Numbered from the stretch's first letter, positions 12,601 to 27,800 are shown. The stretch: DNA of 64,000 bases from Synanceia verrucosa (GCA_029721515.1 CM056559.1:23529565-23593564), one strand, 5' to 3'. Numbers and translations are program-made. The notes: generated by a model not told the origin, from the sequence alone.

Positions 12601-15501
12601 CTCTTGGACAAGTTGTCGTTGTTGATCTCATTCTCTTCGTTGGGAATCTCTTCGCTGAATCTGAAGGCAACCAGAGAACAGCGTCAGACAAGAACTTAAC
12701 TCAGTCCCAGCCATCTCAAATCATGAACAAGGCTCTTGTTAGTGTTTGCAGACTTTGGCATCATCAGCACAGTTTACTGTATATCAGGATATTTGGACGA
12801 CAGCAAAGTTATTTGTGTGCAGATGAAACAAGGCTATACATGTGGGAAACATGGAAAATCACTTCACTAAAATGAATCTCTCATTGACAGTCAAAGTCCA
12901 TCTAATTTGTAGTTCTAGGTCTGTTTTTGAAAGAAATGTGTCCTCTCACAGAAACCTGCCAGCCAGCCAGAGAAATGTACTGACTGGATAAAGCGTAGGT
13001 TCAACAGTTTTCTGCTCACATACAACAAAACCAGAAGACTTCAGACATTGTGAAAGCCCTGAGGACCGAACACATTCAAACTGCATTTATTTATCCCAGT
13101 AAATCACTTCAGACATGAAAGAAAAAATGATCTTCCAAGCCTTCAGATGAATACAGTATTTGTTGTGTTGCATCTTTTGCAGCTTTAAGGCTTAGCAGTG
13201 TTAGCAGGGAAGATGAGTGTGTGTAATAAATGTGTATCTAAATGGATTACTGCAGAGAGCTGCACAGTGTGTGCATGCTTGTATGTGAAGTGTCGCTTGT
13301 TCCAGCTCATTTTGGGCTCTCTAATTATTTTGTAATTTGGACAATTAGGTAATGGACTGAAAGATGTTTCTAGTGTAGTAACCATAGTAACTGATCTTGC
13401 AGCACAATGACACTCACCCCATGGTGTTGAAGTCATCATCAGGGGGAACATAGTCCTCGTCGTCACTAGTCAGGCCAAGCTCGTTGCCATAGCACTGATG
13501 AACAAAGTGCCACAGTTCTTTGGGGCACAGGGGCTGCAAGAGGCATCGATCGGTCAAAGAAAGAAGCAGCAAGACCTGAAAATACTCCAGGATAAAAACA
13601 TGAATATAAACGATAAACCAGCAGATCAGGTGTGCTCACCTTGTCTAGCAGCGCATTCTGCCACAGTCTGAACATCATCATGTAAGTCCTGTCCCTCGCT
13701 CCGAATGAGGTGAAAAAGTGCTGTGAAAAATGTACGGAAGATGAGATAATCCTTTAATAGTTCCACAATTTAGGTAAATTTAAACTGTTACAGCAGCAAA
13801 GTAGATAGTGCAAGACTGTAATGGGCCTATGTCAGTAGAACAAGTAGAAAAACATGTCTGAAGCACTGCACAGTGAATAGTACAAATGAACAGCAGTGAT
13901 GTTGCACATTAACTCTTATATTTCTTATATTTCAACGTCATTTAAAATCTGATGCTCGAGTGCCATCGACGTATAAATACGTCAAAGTGGTTTTTCAGCA
14001 GCAGGTCACCAATTGTGGTGTCACACAGCCTGTGAGTAATGCTGGGGCTTCTGGGAGATGTAGTCAGAGCATAAAGAGACAGTATACACCACAGAGATCA
14101 AAGCAGGAAGTGGAGATGATCGTGATTAGAGGGATTCTGGACAAAAAGTGGCGTTTTGGTGAAACTGGCCTCTACCACTGATAAAACAAGAATGGAACAA
14201 GGTAAAAAGAGTTTTTTTTCATGATGAAACAGGAAGTTTGTGAGTTATTCAGAGTCATAGTACATATGACTCAAAATGGGCAAAAATGCTGGCACAAGGC
14301 ACTTTCTGTTTTTTATAAAGTGACTGGCACTTAGTGAGTTAGATAAAAAAATAAAAATACTGCACATGTAGATTAGAACAGAGTTGCAGCTCTCTATCAA
14401 CAGAGGTGTTATTGTAATATGAGTATCAACATTGTACATGAGTTTATTTCTTGCACGTCTGTCATGTTAGATGTGTGTAAACTAGTGAGTCTGGTGGGAT
14501 GAAATAATAACTGGAAATTAATTTTTGAGGATCACAGTTTAAAACAAATGAATTGTCTTCATTAGTTTGTAATAGTAGCCCCTCTTGAGTCTGTGCCCTT
14601 TACCTTCTCAGTGTCTGTGCAGACCTGGATGGCATTAGGAATGAGGCGGGCAGTCTTCTCTTTTGTCATGGAGCAGATGTCCTTTAGCCGCACTGTCAGC
14701 TACACGCACACAAACCAAAGACCACAACATATAGTTCAAAGTATGACCCAGTACTGCCTGTAAGAAAAACATGGGAAAGTGTCGCGGTTAACCTGAGGGT
14801 TAACTAGCATACCAGTGTTTCCCAGCGGAATATGTTGCTATAAAAACAGATCCAGTTCTCAGAGAGGTAGAGTCGTCCCTGCAGGAGGATGTCCCGTTGA
14901 AGAGCACAGGAGTAGTCTGGAGCATATAGAGGTCACATGATCAGTAATTAAATACCACCACTCATGTTAAATATGGTGCAAAATCACAAGAAACTACAAC
15001 CCTGAGACAGAAAACTTAATATACAGTAGAAAACATCAGTGCACTCTTGTGTGCATATCTTTGTTTTTCCAGCTCTGAGCTCTTCATTATCAAACCATGA
15101 CGTTCAACTCATAAACCATGACCTTTTTTTTATTTTTTCAAAGCCGTATCAGACAATCACACTATTCACTGGAAATTTGGGAAAAACGAGAACAAATCCA
15201 CTAAACTTGTGATTTTATGCCATCATGGCACGGTAGCTCAAAATCCTGGAAAAAAAAAATCGATCCATGTTCAAATCATGCCATGATATTTGATACTAAA
15301 AATATTTATTTGCGTCTTGCCTCTGTTCTGTAAGGTTTAATCATTTTCTAATGACTAATGGCTGCAGCCTGAGAAAAGGCGTCTACTCACCCACAATGAG
15401 TCTCTCTGTGTCAGGGAGCTGCTTGAAGAGTTTCCTAAAGTCCTCATTGCGTTGCTTGTATGTCGGGCTCAGCACCTGCAGAGACAGACAGAATGAGAAA
15501 C

Positions 15502-15547
<46 letters not shown>

Positions 15548-18500
15548 ATGCTCCGTCACGCAGCCCTCAATTATTATGTGTGATAACCTTGTTAAAAGCA
15601 CCCACATGTTGGATTGGGACGTCTGGTTAGCTCTAATCATACCATGAATCCACTCTGTAGGTGATTCTGACAGGCACAGGAAATGGATGTACAGTGAAAT
15701 GGTAAGCAGAGGTATGAGGCCTGAATTATCTTCAAGACTGCGTCATTAATGAAACTCGGTAATGAAGCGCAATCCCAAAAACACCAGCCCGCTGATCATT
15801 CAATACACATGCTGCCATGACTATGAGCGTTTAAAATATGAGTAAATACAATCCACATTCTCAGATTTGCATTACAGAGTGACGTGTGTCAGTCAGTGAG
15901 GCTTTTGACAACTGATGAAAACCTCAAACCTTGATTAACGTGGTCAAACAAACACTTTGGAGCACTGGGAAAGATTCAACATGATTTCTTTGCTTGGCTT
16001 CACTGTCAGGGCTTTCACTGTCTGTGACAGATGCTTTCCTTCAACAGGAAACAAAGAAACAATAGCTGCCAATATGGTGACAAGATGTATGCTGGGACAA
16101 ATGAAAAACAAAATAAATACTGGTTGGAAAAGAACAGATTGTGCCTTCCTTGGGAAAAAAAAAATTGAAATATTTTGGGAGTATCTGTTCCTGCTCCTTG
16201 TGGCCTTGAAGTAAACAGAAGAGTGACATCTCTAAAAGCCCACAAAAGTCACTAACATAGTATCCCAATGGGGATGCTAAACAACAGACCTTGATGAGAG
16301 CTGGGGGAATTCAAATAGCTATGACTCATCTCCAAACCAGTTGTTTTCTTTAGTAGTGGGGAATTACCACAGAGTGCTTACAGCAGCACTAAGTAAAAAC
16401 TGCGACAAAGCCTTTTCCTTTGACCCTTCTCTTTGTCCAACAAGATCTCAATAAATCGCTCTAAACCTCCAACATGTTGAAACTTCTCCACATCATTTTT
16501 CAGCTTACAAGCGAAGGTCAACTTACAGCAGGGATCTCCTCAGTGTCCCATTCAGGGTCCTGGAGGTCCGAGGCAGCCCAGCCCCACTCCCAGCCCCACT
16601 CCCCTCTAGCTGGACCCTGCAGGAGCCACCCTGCCAACGCCTCATCCAGCTCCAGCACAGCCTCCCACTCTGACATGGTACAATCCTCATCCAACTCCAT
16701 GTTCACAGCGCCAGATCCTATTTGGCGCCTGGATGGCAGTGAATTTTCCAAAAATGGGACGCCCCAGTGGGCTCTTCTGATGCCGCAGGACTTGTCAGTA
16801 AACGTTGGTTTTGGAAAATAAAGACAGATCTTGTGAGTCCAGTGGTTTGAAAGCTGCAGTATCCACCCTGTTTTGGGTGCTGCTCCCTTTCAGCATTGAG
16901 CTGTGGACACGGCACACTCCAGCCACATGATCCCTGTCTCACTCTGCCGTTCTCTCTCTCTTCCTTTCACACACACAGGGAGAGGAGTTACGGCCGTTGC
17001 CCTCTAGTAACCCCGGCCAACAAGTCCTTTATTATCATGCCGGTAGCTTTTTCCTTTTTTCCTGCTTACTCCTCCTAGTAAGTGTGTGAGCCGAGTGAGC
17101 GTTTGCGGGACGCTCTCCAGGTCTGAGCGCCTTGTAATTACCCAGTTTACAACCAGAAAAGAATGAAGCCAGTTTACTTAGCGGAAAGGAGGGCTAATAC
17201 AAACAAAGATGTAGCAGGGGGAGTAAGACGCTGAGAGGAAAGAAAACAGGACTGAATAAAGGAGAGAAATGACTGCTTTCAGTCCGCTGAAGTATGTGTG
17301 GAGTCAGTCTTGCTGTTCGTCCATGTGATTGAGTTACACAGAACAGATGTGAGCATAACCTCCAGTTACCTCTGCCTGCAAAACAAACCCATCAATCTCC
17401 ACAGTGTCTGCACTGGTTTGCAGTCCAGAGCTTTCATCTCACGGTCAAGTGGCCGACCCAGCGTACTGGAAACATTTCTTTGTTTGCCATTTTATTCTAT
17501 TACTCATTATATGTCTGAAAATCCTGGAATCCAAACTAGAGATACTAAAGATCCAATCAGGGCTGATCTGATGGTATTGAAGGTATGAGGCGTCCCCTCC
17601 CTTCTCCCCACCTTGGTATTGGGGTCATTCATGTTCTCATGATATTTGATCACCCTCTGTTGCCGTTAGCAGACATAAAAGAAGCAGAGCGAGCACTTCT
17701 TATTTTAGCAGTGTTTTAAAAACAACTGGCCTGCATGTCCTCCCACTATTATTCTTAACTAAAAATCTTTAAAGAGTCAAGAAGGTGGGCTGAGTGTTGA
17801 AGGTCCCAGTTTCATTGACTCCAGCTGAATAAAACAAATGTGTAAGCCCATATTTGTGCAATGGAATTCATCCACAACTTCCACCTTTTCCTCTACATTT
17901 ATTTCCCAGTCTGCACTGTAACCAGACACTGAGGAGATGCAGGAAAAAATAGATAACAATCTTCAGTCGCAGGCCTCTCAGAAAACAGAGCTGATCATTG
18001 ACGCCCTGCTCTAAAAAAGGCCGTCACCCTGTGGTGAATGCCTTTACAGCATACAGATGAAATTTCAGCAAAATGAGCGTTCATTCAATCACTTGTGGCG
18101 TCCGTGTTGAGAGAGATCCTTTATTTCCTGCTCATCCAATCAATTTTCTCTGATACATTAAGCAGAGAATGAGGCCTTCGTGAGTGATGCGACGGCCGGA
18201 CAGTATAAGGTGACGGGATGAGGTGGAACTGTGGATACACAGTGTTTATGGATTTGGTTAACTATTAACACTGGACAAACAGTAGGGGATGGAGGAGACT
18301 GGCACTGTAAACTAGGGTGGGGTTTTAGTGTTTTGTCAAGGGTGGGGTGGCTAGAGCTTAACAATCCCATCCTTTGACTGTGGTGGTTTTTCATTTGCGT
18401 ATCGATCGAAGTGAAGCGATGTGAATGCCCCGGAGCCTCTGAGTATATGACTGACACCGACGCATTGCTGCAGAAGAAAGATGGCCACTGTGTTTCTCCA

Positions 18501-21500
18501 ACAGGCTCAGAACTCACATTAGGACGGCTGGATTTTCAATCACTGTGGTTTCAGTGCCATGGGAGGTCATCATTGCCATGAAGAGGTGCATACATACACA
18601 CATGCACACACTGCCAGACATGCAGGTGCATCATGGGTATGAAACCCACGCAAACAGTCGTAGCCAACTGAAGTACAAGTCGCCATTGATCGATCTTCTC
18701 GATATTTATTGTGTGAGTAAAAATGAGAGTACAAGATGTCAGGATCAGGAAGGTAAATGCACCTTCATGAAGTCATTATCTACAACGGTTTTAAGCAAAT
18801 GTTCATCAAATAAGGGACTACTTTTCACAAACAATACAGATGCTGCATGAGGGTGCCAGACAGTGGATACTGGATTAAGTGGAAATAAATTGCATTGTGT
18901 GTGTTCATGGTAATGAAGGAGCCCCCAGGGCAAATGTGTGGCTTTTTTAATTAAAAATGATAATTTACAAGCTATATCAGATTTTGTCTCCACACACAGG
19001 AATTATTAGTAAGATAAACTTGTTGATTTTGGTCTATTCATGGGATTTGTTGACAATACAAATATAATTTCACCAGTTTTACTATCGTGGGAGTAAACAG
19101 TCAGTAGATAAGTTGGGAGATGATCATAGGATGACAGCAGCAGATCCTGGACTCTTGTACTGTATTTGTCTATCATCTGTTGTCATGACATTAGCATCTG
19201 CTAGTAAGAGCAACATCAGATCTAGATTGTTACTCATGATGCTTCTTTCTAGCAGTCAGTGGAGGAAATGTGGGACTTTTATCTTAACGCAGTAGAGGAG
19301 TATTTAAGAAGCTGTCTGGACTGTTTGGACCAAGCTCTTTTTAACTCCCCCTATCTGCACGCAAATGTAGTCCTGGCATTTTCTGACGGTTACCACACCC
19401 GAGCGTAAACGTCCAAGTGTCCATGTTTTTCTAGGACAGGAGGGAAAACATGCTGCCTCCTAAAGCTCCACGCTCCATTCCCCTGTTGCTCAAAGGCATT
19501 CAAGGCTCGTCCAGAGGCCCTTTGTTGATTTGTTTAGTACAGTGAGAAAATCAGTGGGCCTGTTACCACCTGTTGCGAACCAGAATTAGAAGTTTGAGTG
19601 GTGACAGGCCCTTGATCATCATCTAAGGGGATTGGTGAAGCACAAATCCAGAGCTATTACACCTCCATACAGTTAATCAAATAAGACCAATCATCCTGCA
19701 ACTGAAACTATAGGCCTTTAGGCAAATATGTCCATTTCAACATGTCACTTCCTCCAAAGTGTGGCTTTGCTATTCGGTGGTAACAGCACTGACTGAAGTT
19801 AATGGAGTGAGGATCAGGCAGCAGGGATGTTATCATTCACCGGTCTGACGACCAAGAAACAGAGCGCTAGAGACAGAGAGATGTCCAGGGTTGCACAAGA
19901 ATACAAGTCATGCTTACTCTCAGGATGTGTTGTCTTTCATGCTGGGGAGAGAGGGGGAGAGTGTACACACACAGGGAATAAAAAAACAACAGAAAATGGG
20001 AAAAAAAAGTCCAATAAACACAGTTTTGTAGGGATTGACACTGAGTGGAGACAAAGACCAGCTCTCTGTGGGCTTAACTGACACAAGAGGCAGCTTTTTG
20101 ATATGAAGTTCAAGTTGAAAATAATTATTTAAGACTTGTTCAGGAACTTGATGATGTTGGCCAGATTCAGAAATAGAGTTAGCACGCCATCTTGTGGTGT
20201 AATATAAAATTACAACACCCTTAGTTTTGATTTGTGTACCAAGAATAAGAAGAAAATTCCAGCATCTTGTGGTCAGTTCCCTGCCTCAGAAAGGGCCACC
20301 TGTTGCTCTTTAAAGCCCATGAAATAATCCCTGCCTGGAGGACCAGTAACACACACCGTCACACAATGATCTGGTGCTCCAGTAAACAGGGTCAAGGACA
20401 ACGACCTTTCATCCCGTAAGCAGCACTCGCCACTAAAAACAACTCCAGCAATCATCCACATGATGTAAACTCACACATATACACTTGTAACAGACAGTTA
20501 GTGATGTGAATAAATACAATGTGGGACTTACGTTGTACCAGCTTTGGCTCTTCTGTGGAGAGAGAAAGAAAGAGAGGATATGTGTTTAACCATGTGAAGC
20601 TTGCTACAGTGTCCATGCTACAGCACACGGGATGTGAAACAAGATCAACCTGATCGCAAAATTACAGCAGGCTGTGAAGGTCACACTATTTTCTTGTCAG
20701 GACTTACAGAAAGTTATCAACAAAAGTGACAGTTTGTCTGAACTTGGCTTTATTTTGAGCCTGAGGTAAACACTGGGTGAAATTCTCTTTCAGTTCACTC
20801 GCCTCGCCGCTCAAATAACACAGATTTTTACAGAATGACAGACTGATTTACTGATGGATAAATAAGTCCTGTGTTGATGGAACTGAAAGTAATTTCATCA
20901 CCACATCCTGATTTTTTAGTACATTCAAGTTAAAATGAAGTTTTTATCTCACATACATACTCAAAGATGTCCATCTCTCTGTCTTGACAAACACCCAGTC
21001 CCCTCATAATTTATAAAAGTTAAATTGATTTTGATGCTGTTCTATAACAGCAGAGGGCAGCAGAGATGTATCTTAATCATTTTCCAGCCACATAAACACA
21101 TTTTCTGCTCATCTACTGGAGAGCAAAAGTCTGAGAGGGGAAACATGCAGGTGATCATTCAGAGGGTGAAACCAGGAAGAAGAGGGTTTTCAGGGAGAGT
21201 AGAGGGCAAAGACAGTGATATCCAGTGTCTGATTCCAGTAGTACAATAAAGGAAAGCAATACATTTCAACTTAAAGCAACAACAACAAAAACAGCGAGCA
21301 TGTGCTATAGTTAGAGTTGTATGGAGGTTTATCTGTGCCTACTGATTTTAAATTTGAAGCTGATTTTTTTGTGCATCAAAATAAGACTTTGAATTTCAAA
21401 ACCACCAAATTCCTAGCATGCATTTTTATTTTTGACTATTATTTTTTTCCTAATGATAAAACAAATTAAATATAAAAAAATTCAGTGTCTCAAAATATTC

Positions 21501-21771
21501 CATTTTTAAAAATTCAATATAATGAAATTCAACACCTAAAAATTTGGTGTAAAAAAACCAACAACAAAACAAAATTCTGCAGTTGATTTTATTCAAGCTG
21601 AATATTTTTATTTTTTTTTACATTTTTTTACACTGAATTTTTAGATGATTTCTTTATATTAAATTAAAAACTATATACTGAATTTATTTTATCATTGAAA
21701 AAAAATGAGTGTCAGAAATAAAAATGTGTGCTAGAAATTCAATGGTTTTGAAATTCAAAGTCTGATTTTGA

Positions 21772-21808
<37 letters not shown>

Positions 21809-24800
21809 CTTTAGAAATTCAAAATCAGATGCCACAGATATCCTCCCATAGAGTTGGTCCTTTCATAGTAAGATCACCGTTAAACATTACTACATTTTTG
21901 TGAACTTCAGTGACATTCAAACATCTAGTTTTGACCTGGTGAATAATGAGCGTTAGTCACAATAATTATCCCCACAACTTCAATGTTGTGTACATATCTT
22001 TAAGAAATAAAAACAGAAACAAATAAAATGTATCTGTTGTGCTGTGAATTGTGTCTGACAGGGTCTGCTGGTTATCTGAGGTGTTCGCAGGCAGCGAGCT
22101 GCAGCAGCAGGCCTGAGGCCTGGCTGTAACGATAGCTGGGCTAATGTGGGCTAATCTGATTTGAAGGTGACAAGAGACACGAGAGAGGAATTACTTTGAG
22201 GCTTCTGTCTGAATAAGTTGTGTGTGTGCTGTGAGCCATTGTTTTTGACTCTGTGACACACAAAGGGTGATTTCTTATGGTTGAATATATACGTGTGGAG
22301 AGACAGAAATACAGAAAGACAGACAGTCTGCTGGGACTCTGCAGTGGTTTGAGTCTGTCATTGGTTTAAATGTCTCCACATATGAGGCTGTGGATCACAA
22401 ATATGGGAACTTTTTTGCTGGATACACAGCTTCAAAAGAATTAATGAGAAAAGTTACATCTTTGTTTTGGATATTTGTGATAAAATTAAATAAAAAAACT
22501 GTTCAAGTGATGATCTTAAACCACACCGACCCTTCAAATAAACACCATGGCGGGAATCTGTTCTTACATTAAAAAATAAATTACACATTACAACAGGCTT
22601 TAATCTCCATTATAAAGGATTTTTTTATTTATTTTATTGATTTTTACACAGATCACAAATCAATGTCCTTCCACATTCAGAGGATGGAAAGTATGGGACA
22701 GGACACGAGGGACTGAGACTATCAGAGGGGACCGTACAGAGGGCCAGGGGGATTTAATGGAGGGCTGGCAGAGGATTGTAAAAGGGTCAAATGAAAACAA
22801 GAAGAAATGCTTACTTTAATCAGGTTTAGTCTGTCATACTGAAAGAAAATTAAAGAGAAAGCAAAATGTTAACCAAAGCAGTGAGCAACATGAACACAGA
22901 GAGAAATGAGAGAGAAGGAGCTGAGGAGCCTGACTGATTATTGTTGTGCCGTCGTCATATGAGCCCCTTTCGCTGAATGCGCTCTTTTATTTGGATTGCA
23001 TTAGGGCTAGGGTGATCAAGCTCACGTTGCTGGGGCGACCTCACGCTATGTCTATGGTCATGTGACTGCTGCTGACCACAGAAGCTTGTTTGGGGGGGGG
23101 GGTAGACTGTGACAGAAATGAGAAGTGATATAATCAAATGTGTGTGTGTGTGCAAAAACTAACTCTGACTGACTATAACATTACAACACCATTAGACCCT
23201 ACATACTAAATTTAACAGGGATGTCCCGATCTGACATTAATATTGGATATCGGTCTGATATCAGCAAAAAAACAAACAAAAAAAACTAGCTCTTCTATCC
23301 AGCAGCACTGCTTCTGGATTTATTGAGGTTATTTTTCCTCTAATTTATTTTCTATTTATTCTATTGAATTACAGAATATTCTTATGTTTACGTTAAACTA
23401 GTGGTTATTTTGAACTTTAAAAAATATATATTTTTTTGATTCATTGAGGTTATTTTCAGGGTCTTCTAATTTATTTTTTTATTTATTATATTCTATTGTA
23501 AAATATTCTTAAGTTAAAGGTTAAAATTGATGCAACCCATTGGTTACTAATAAATGGGTCAGTTTTTCCTCATTGCTAGTGTCACTGACTGTTGTTTTTT
23601 GTTGTAGTAATATCACTTGATCAAGCCTTCTCTAACATTCCTTACTACAAAATAAGTAAGAAAAGTCTGTCTGACTCGTGCTGATATTCTATCAGATCAA
23701 TGTAGGTATCGACCAGTACTCAAGGCTGCAATGTAAGTATCGTATTGGAAGTGAAAAAGCTGTATCGGGACACACCTAAAATTTAATGGGCGACAAAAAT
23801 AAAAGGTGGGATGAAGTCTGACAAGTACTGAATTGGATGGATGAAGCGATATTATGGGCGACGCACTAAAAATGTAACTCCAGCCTGTGGTTCATGAGCG
23901 GGGAGGAGGAGGGGATTTTGGGCTCATGGTGCGAGAAAAGGAGCAGCTCAAATAATGATGTAGTCCTGGAGCTCCTGGACCAGGATGCTGGCTGGATATT
24001 TAACAGTTTATCCCCTCGGTAGCCAGCCACACGGCTGCATGATAGATAGTAGCATGACAGATATTAAGCTCTCATTACCAAAAAGCAACAATGGGGTAAG
24101 TGTGCAAGGAGAGGGATATGTCTCAGGTCTAAGTGGGAAAAAGGAAGAGGACAAGAGAAAGGAATTTAGCAATTATCTGAGTTATTGTTTATTAGGAATT
24201 TGCACCAGAAGTTCTTGAAGTCTGAAAAAAATCTCAACCATGACACTCATTTTCTTCAAATGTGCACATTTGCGTAAAAATATATTATTCTAATTGTTAA
24301 AATGTTTAATTTGAATTAAAAATCTGTATCTACATTATATACACCAAGCTCAACACAAACATCTGAAATCAGGAATTTGCTACATTGCATATCACCAGAA
24401 AGGAAAAGAACAGACAGGAGAAGAGAAGGAGTGAGGTTGTGTGGGGTTTTAAGAAATGTCCATCTGCTATGATTGAGCGTGCAGATGGGGGCTTGCAATG
24501 GCCGCGGTGCGCACAGGAAGGAGCTGGGTTCAGGGTGAAGCATCGCAAACGGGGTTCGGATGTTTCCACAGAGCGGCTCACAAGACAAGAGGTGGGGGAG
24601 AGGCAGGGTGGGCACAGAGATATTTGAAGAAACAGAAAAAAGAGTAATGCTTACTTTGGAAAGTCGCTTGTGAGACTAGCATGCAATCAGGAGAAGAACA
24701 AAGAAAAATCAGAAACTGAAAATAAAAAGAAATCAGCCGCAAGAAGAAACAGCTGAAAGTACCAACAGAAGAGCTGAACAGTCAGTATCAGATGGCACAC

Positions 24801-27800
24801 ATTATCATATGGCATGGAGCAGCAGCAACAGAGAGACAGAGAGAGAAGGCGTGCACACTGTGATGTGGAGACAAAAAGATGATTAAAGTAAAAGAGACAA
24901 AACAAGGAGTGATTTAAAACAGCAGACAGATGAAGGTAAATGGACTTGGCTTTTTACTAACACTTTGCTGAGCGTACAAAACATTAGCGCCACATGCAGT
25001 CGTAATTATGTCATATCATACTGTCCATCGTTAGTTCACTGCACCTTACTGTTTATTATTTATCTGCATATACATTTTTATACTTTTAATACGCTCTTCT
25101 GTTATACTTGAAGTGCAAATAGTAATACTTTTCTGTTTTTTTACATTGCTTTTTTAATACTGTGATTCTTGTTGTTGCTGCAACATAATTTCACAGGTTG
25201 GGATCAATAAAGTTATTCTATTCTATTCTATTCTATACTAAAGTCAATGTGCTGTCTCTATTCAGGAAACATCACAGACTCTTTAACTTGCTGTCAAAGG
25301 ACTGCTTCACATTTTTTCCTATCCTGTCTTTAAATAATACTCACATGCCCATTTGAACATTAAAAGAGATTTTTTCTTGCTGTAGATGGGGATGTCATTT
25401 ATTTAATTGATTTAGCAGATCTGTAAACGTTTCTCCACAAATAATCACAGAAAATTACAAATATAAATTGTGCTTTCCCAAAAATGTGTCAATGAAAATT
25501 ATTCAACTAAGGAAATGTTAGTCGACTAAGGTTGAAACAACAGGAATGTCAACTAAGTGACTAAGAAGTGTCAGCGCTACAAGTGAGGATCTTTTTGCCA
25601 GTATTAGCAGGATGAAAAGTCCGACAAAGTTAAACCTGTTTAGTCACATAGGCACCTAACTGTTGTGACATGCTTGAAAAAATAATAATAATTTGTCTTT
25701 TAAACCCAAACGCACCATACTGCAACTGAATTTATTCAGTTATTACTTCTTGAATATCCAAAAACATCCAGATCCTAAAATCTGGAGAAACAATGCTAAT
25801 AATGAAGAGTTTGAACCTGCATCATCAGGAGCTGTCTATGTGCAGTGTGTTGTGGAAATCTGTTCACAAACTATGGGGATATTAATCTATCAGATTAACC
25901 ACCTAAAAGCCACAACTAAACCAACTGAGGCAACAAATACAGCACTAGTTTAGGAAGGATGCAGTGTGAAGCTTGTGGCTTTAGTTGCTATGTTTTTAAT
26001 AAAGGCGCAGAAACTAACTTTTCAACAACCAGCAGAATCTTCATCAGAGTAATTTTGATGCAACAGTGTTTTGATGAAGATGTAATGTTTGTCTGCATTT
26101 TACTGAAAGCTGTGCACCAGACCACATCCCTGTAAACCCTGAAGCACTGATATGAGCTCAGAGCTCAAAGCCTTTTCTTTTTTTTACCTCTAATTCTAGC
26201 ATTCCTTTTAAATGCAAAAATCCCAGTGGTGTATAAATAAGTGGAGATCAACTAAGTTCAAGTAAACACCACTTGTTCAAATTGTAGTTTTAGGAGAGGA
26301 AAGGGAGAGTAAAAGACTAGATGTTAAAATGAAAGGCTGGAATGGAGAGGAGGGAGCGATCTCTTCTAAGGGGGGAGAGTGATGCAGCTCACTAGTTACA
26401 TATCAGTCAAGTCAATAACCAATCATGGAGGGCACGTCAAAACACTGGGAAGATTAATACGCCTGGGCTGACTGCCATTACTTTAAAATCATGAACTTGT
26501 TTCTATCTGATCAGGTCACAAAAAAGAGGAGACATCACATTCTTGCTGTAGGTTGAGTAACATTTTCATGTGCACTCTTATATGCATGGTTCCCTAACTT
26601 TGTGAGTCTAGTGTATCATGATGTTGAAGTGTGCTGCAGAATTATACTGGCCAGAAGAAGCAGAAAAAGCATGCAGAGTTTTTATGACTCAAACATGTCC
26701 GCCTAGTCATCACATATAGACAATGTGTGCATAATTCATGGCTTCAAAGAGCTGATTTAAGCCTTATCCTTACCGGTCTAGCCTTAATCCATGTGTGCCA
26801 AATCAGCACCTTGTGTCCAATGAAGTCTTTCACAGCAGCTATTTGGTGAAATTGTTCAGAGGAGCTTTATGAACGCTCTCTACTGGGAATCTCTCTTCAC
26901 AGAGCCAACTCTTTTCAGTGGAAAGGACACACTACTGAGCATTCTTGACAGAAATGAGAACTTAAGTGTGGTTTTAATGCTGAGAGCTCAACACTAACTA
27001 CGCAGTTAAAGTACAGCTCACACCAAATTGCGAGTCAACCCTTCATCTCTAGGAAAACAGGCAGCGAGGTTTACAAGGAGCATCTCCTGGTTGCTCACCT
27101 TTGAGTTCTTTCCCCCGCTTCTTGCTGACTGCAGGGAGTACGTTCTCTGGACAACCTGCTCGGGCGTGGAGGGGGATTTGTCAGAGGAGTGGTCCGAACC
27201 CTTCTCCACCATGTTCTCACCCTCCTGGCTCTGTGGTGTAGGAGAGCGTGAGCGTTTACGCAGGACTGGTGAGCAGGCGGGCGTGCTCTTGTTTGAGTTA
27301 CTGGCAGTGCTAAAATAGAAGAGACAGAAAGAGGGATGAGAAAGTCACATCTGAATACAACAGATGATCTTCCGAAACACTCACTGGATTGTATCAACGT
27401 TAAAAAAAACAACAAAAAAAAACACATGCAAGGCAGTGGCATTAGATCATAGATCAGCACATAACACTGTTTCCTCATGCTTACATCATTTGAGGCTTAA
27501 CAGGCTTGAAGCACCATGTGCTCACCTCACTAATGACAGCTAAGCTAATACGGGAAACCACCAACGACGACGACAACAACAACAACATTTTCACTTCCGA
27601 TATAATATCGATAGTGCAGCCTTGAGTATTGACCGATATCGATCTGATACAATATCAACAGGAATCATACAGCTTATTATTACTATTATATTTTCTAAAA
27701 GGCCTTTATCAAGTGATATTACTTAATAGTCAGCAACGGTAGGTCTGAGAAAAACTGACCCATTTATTATTAACCGATGCGTTACACCAATTTAACCTGC

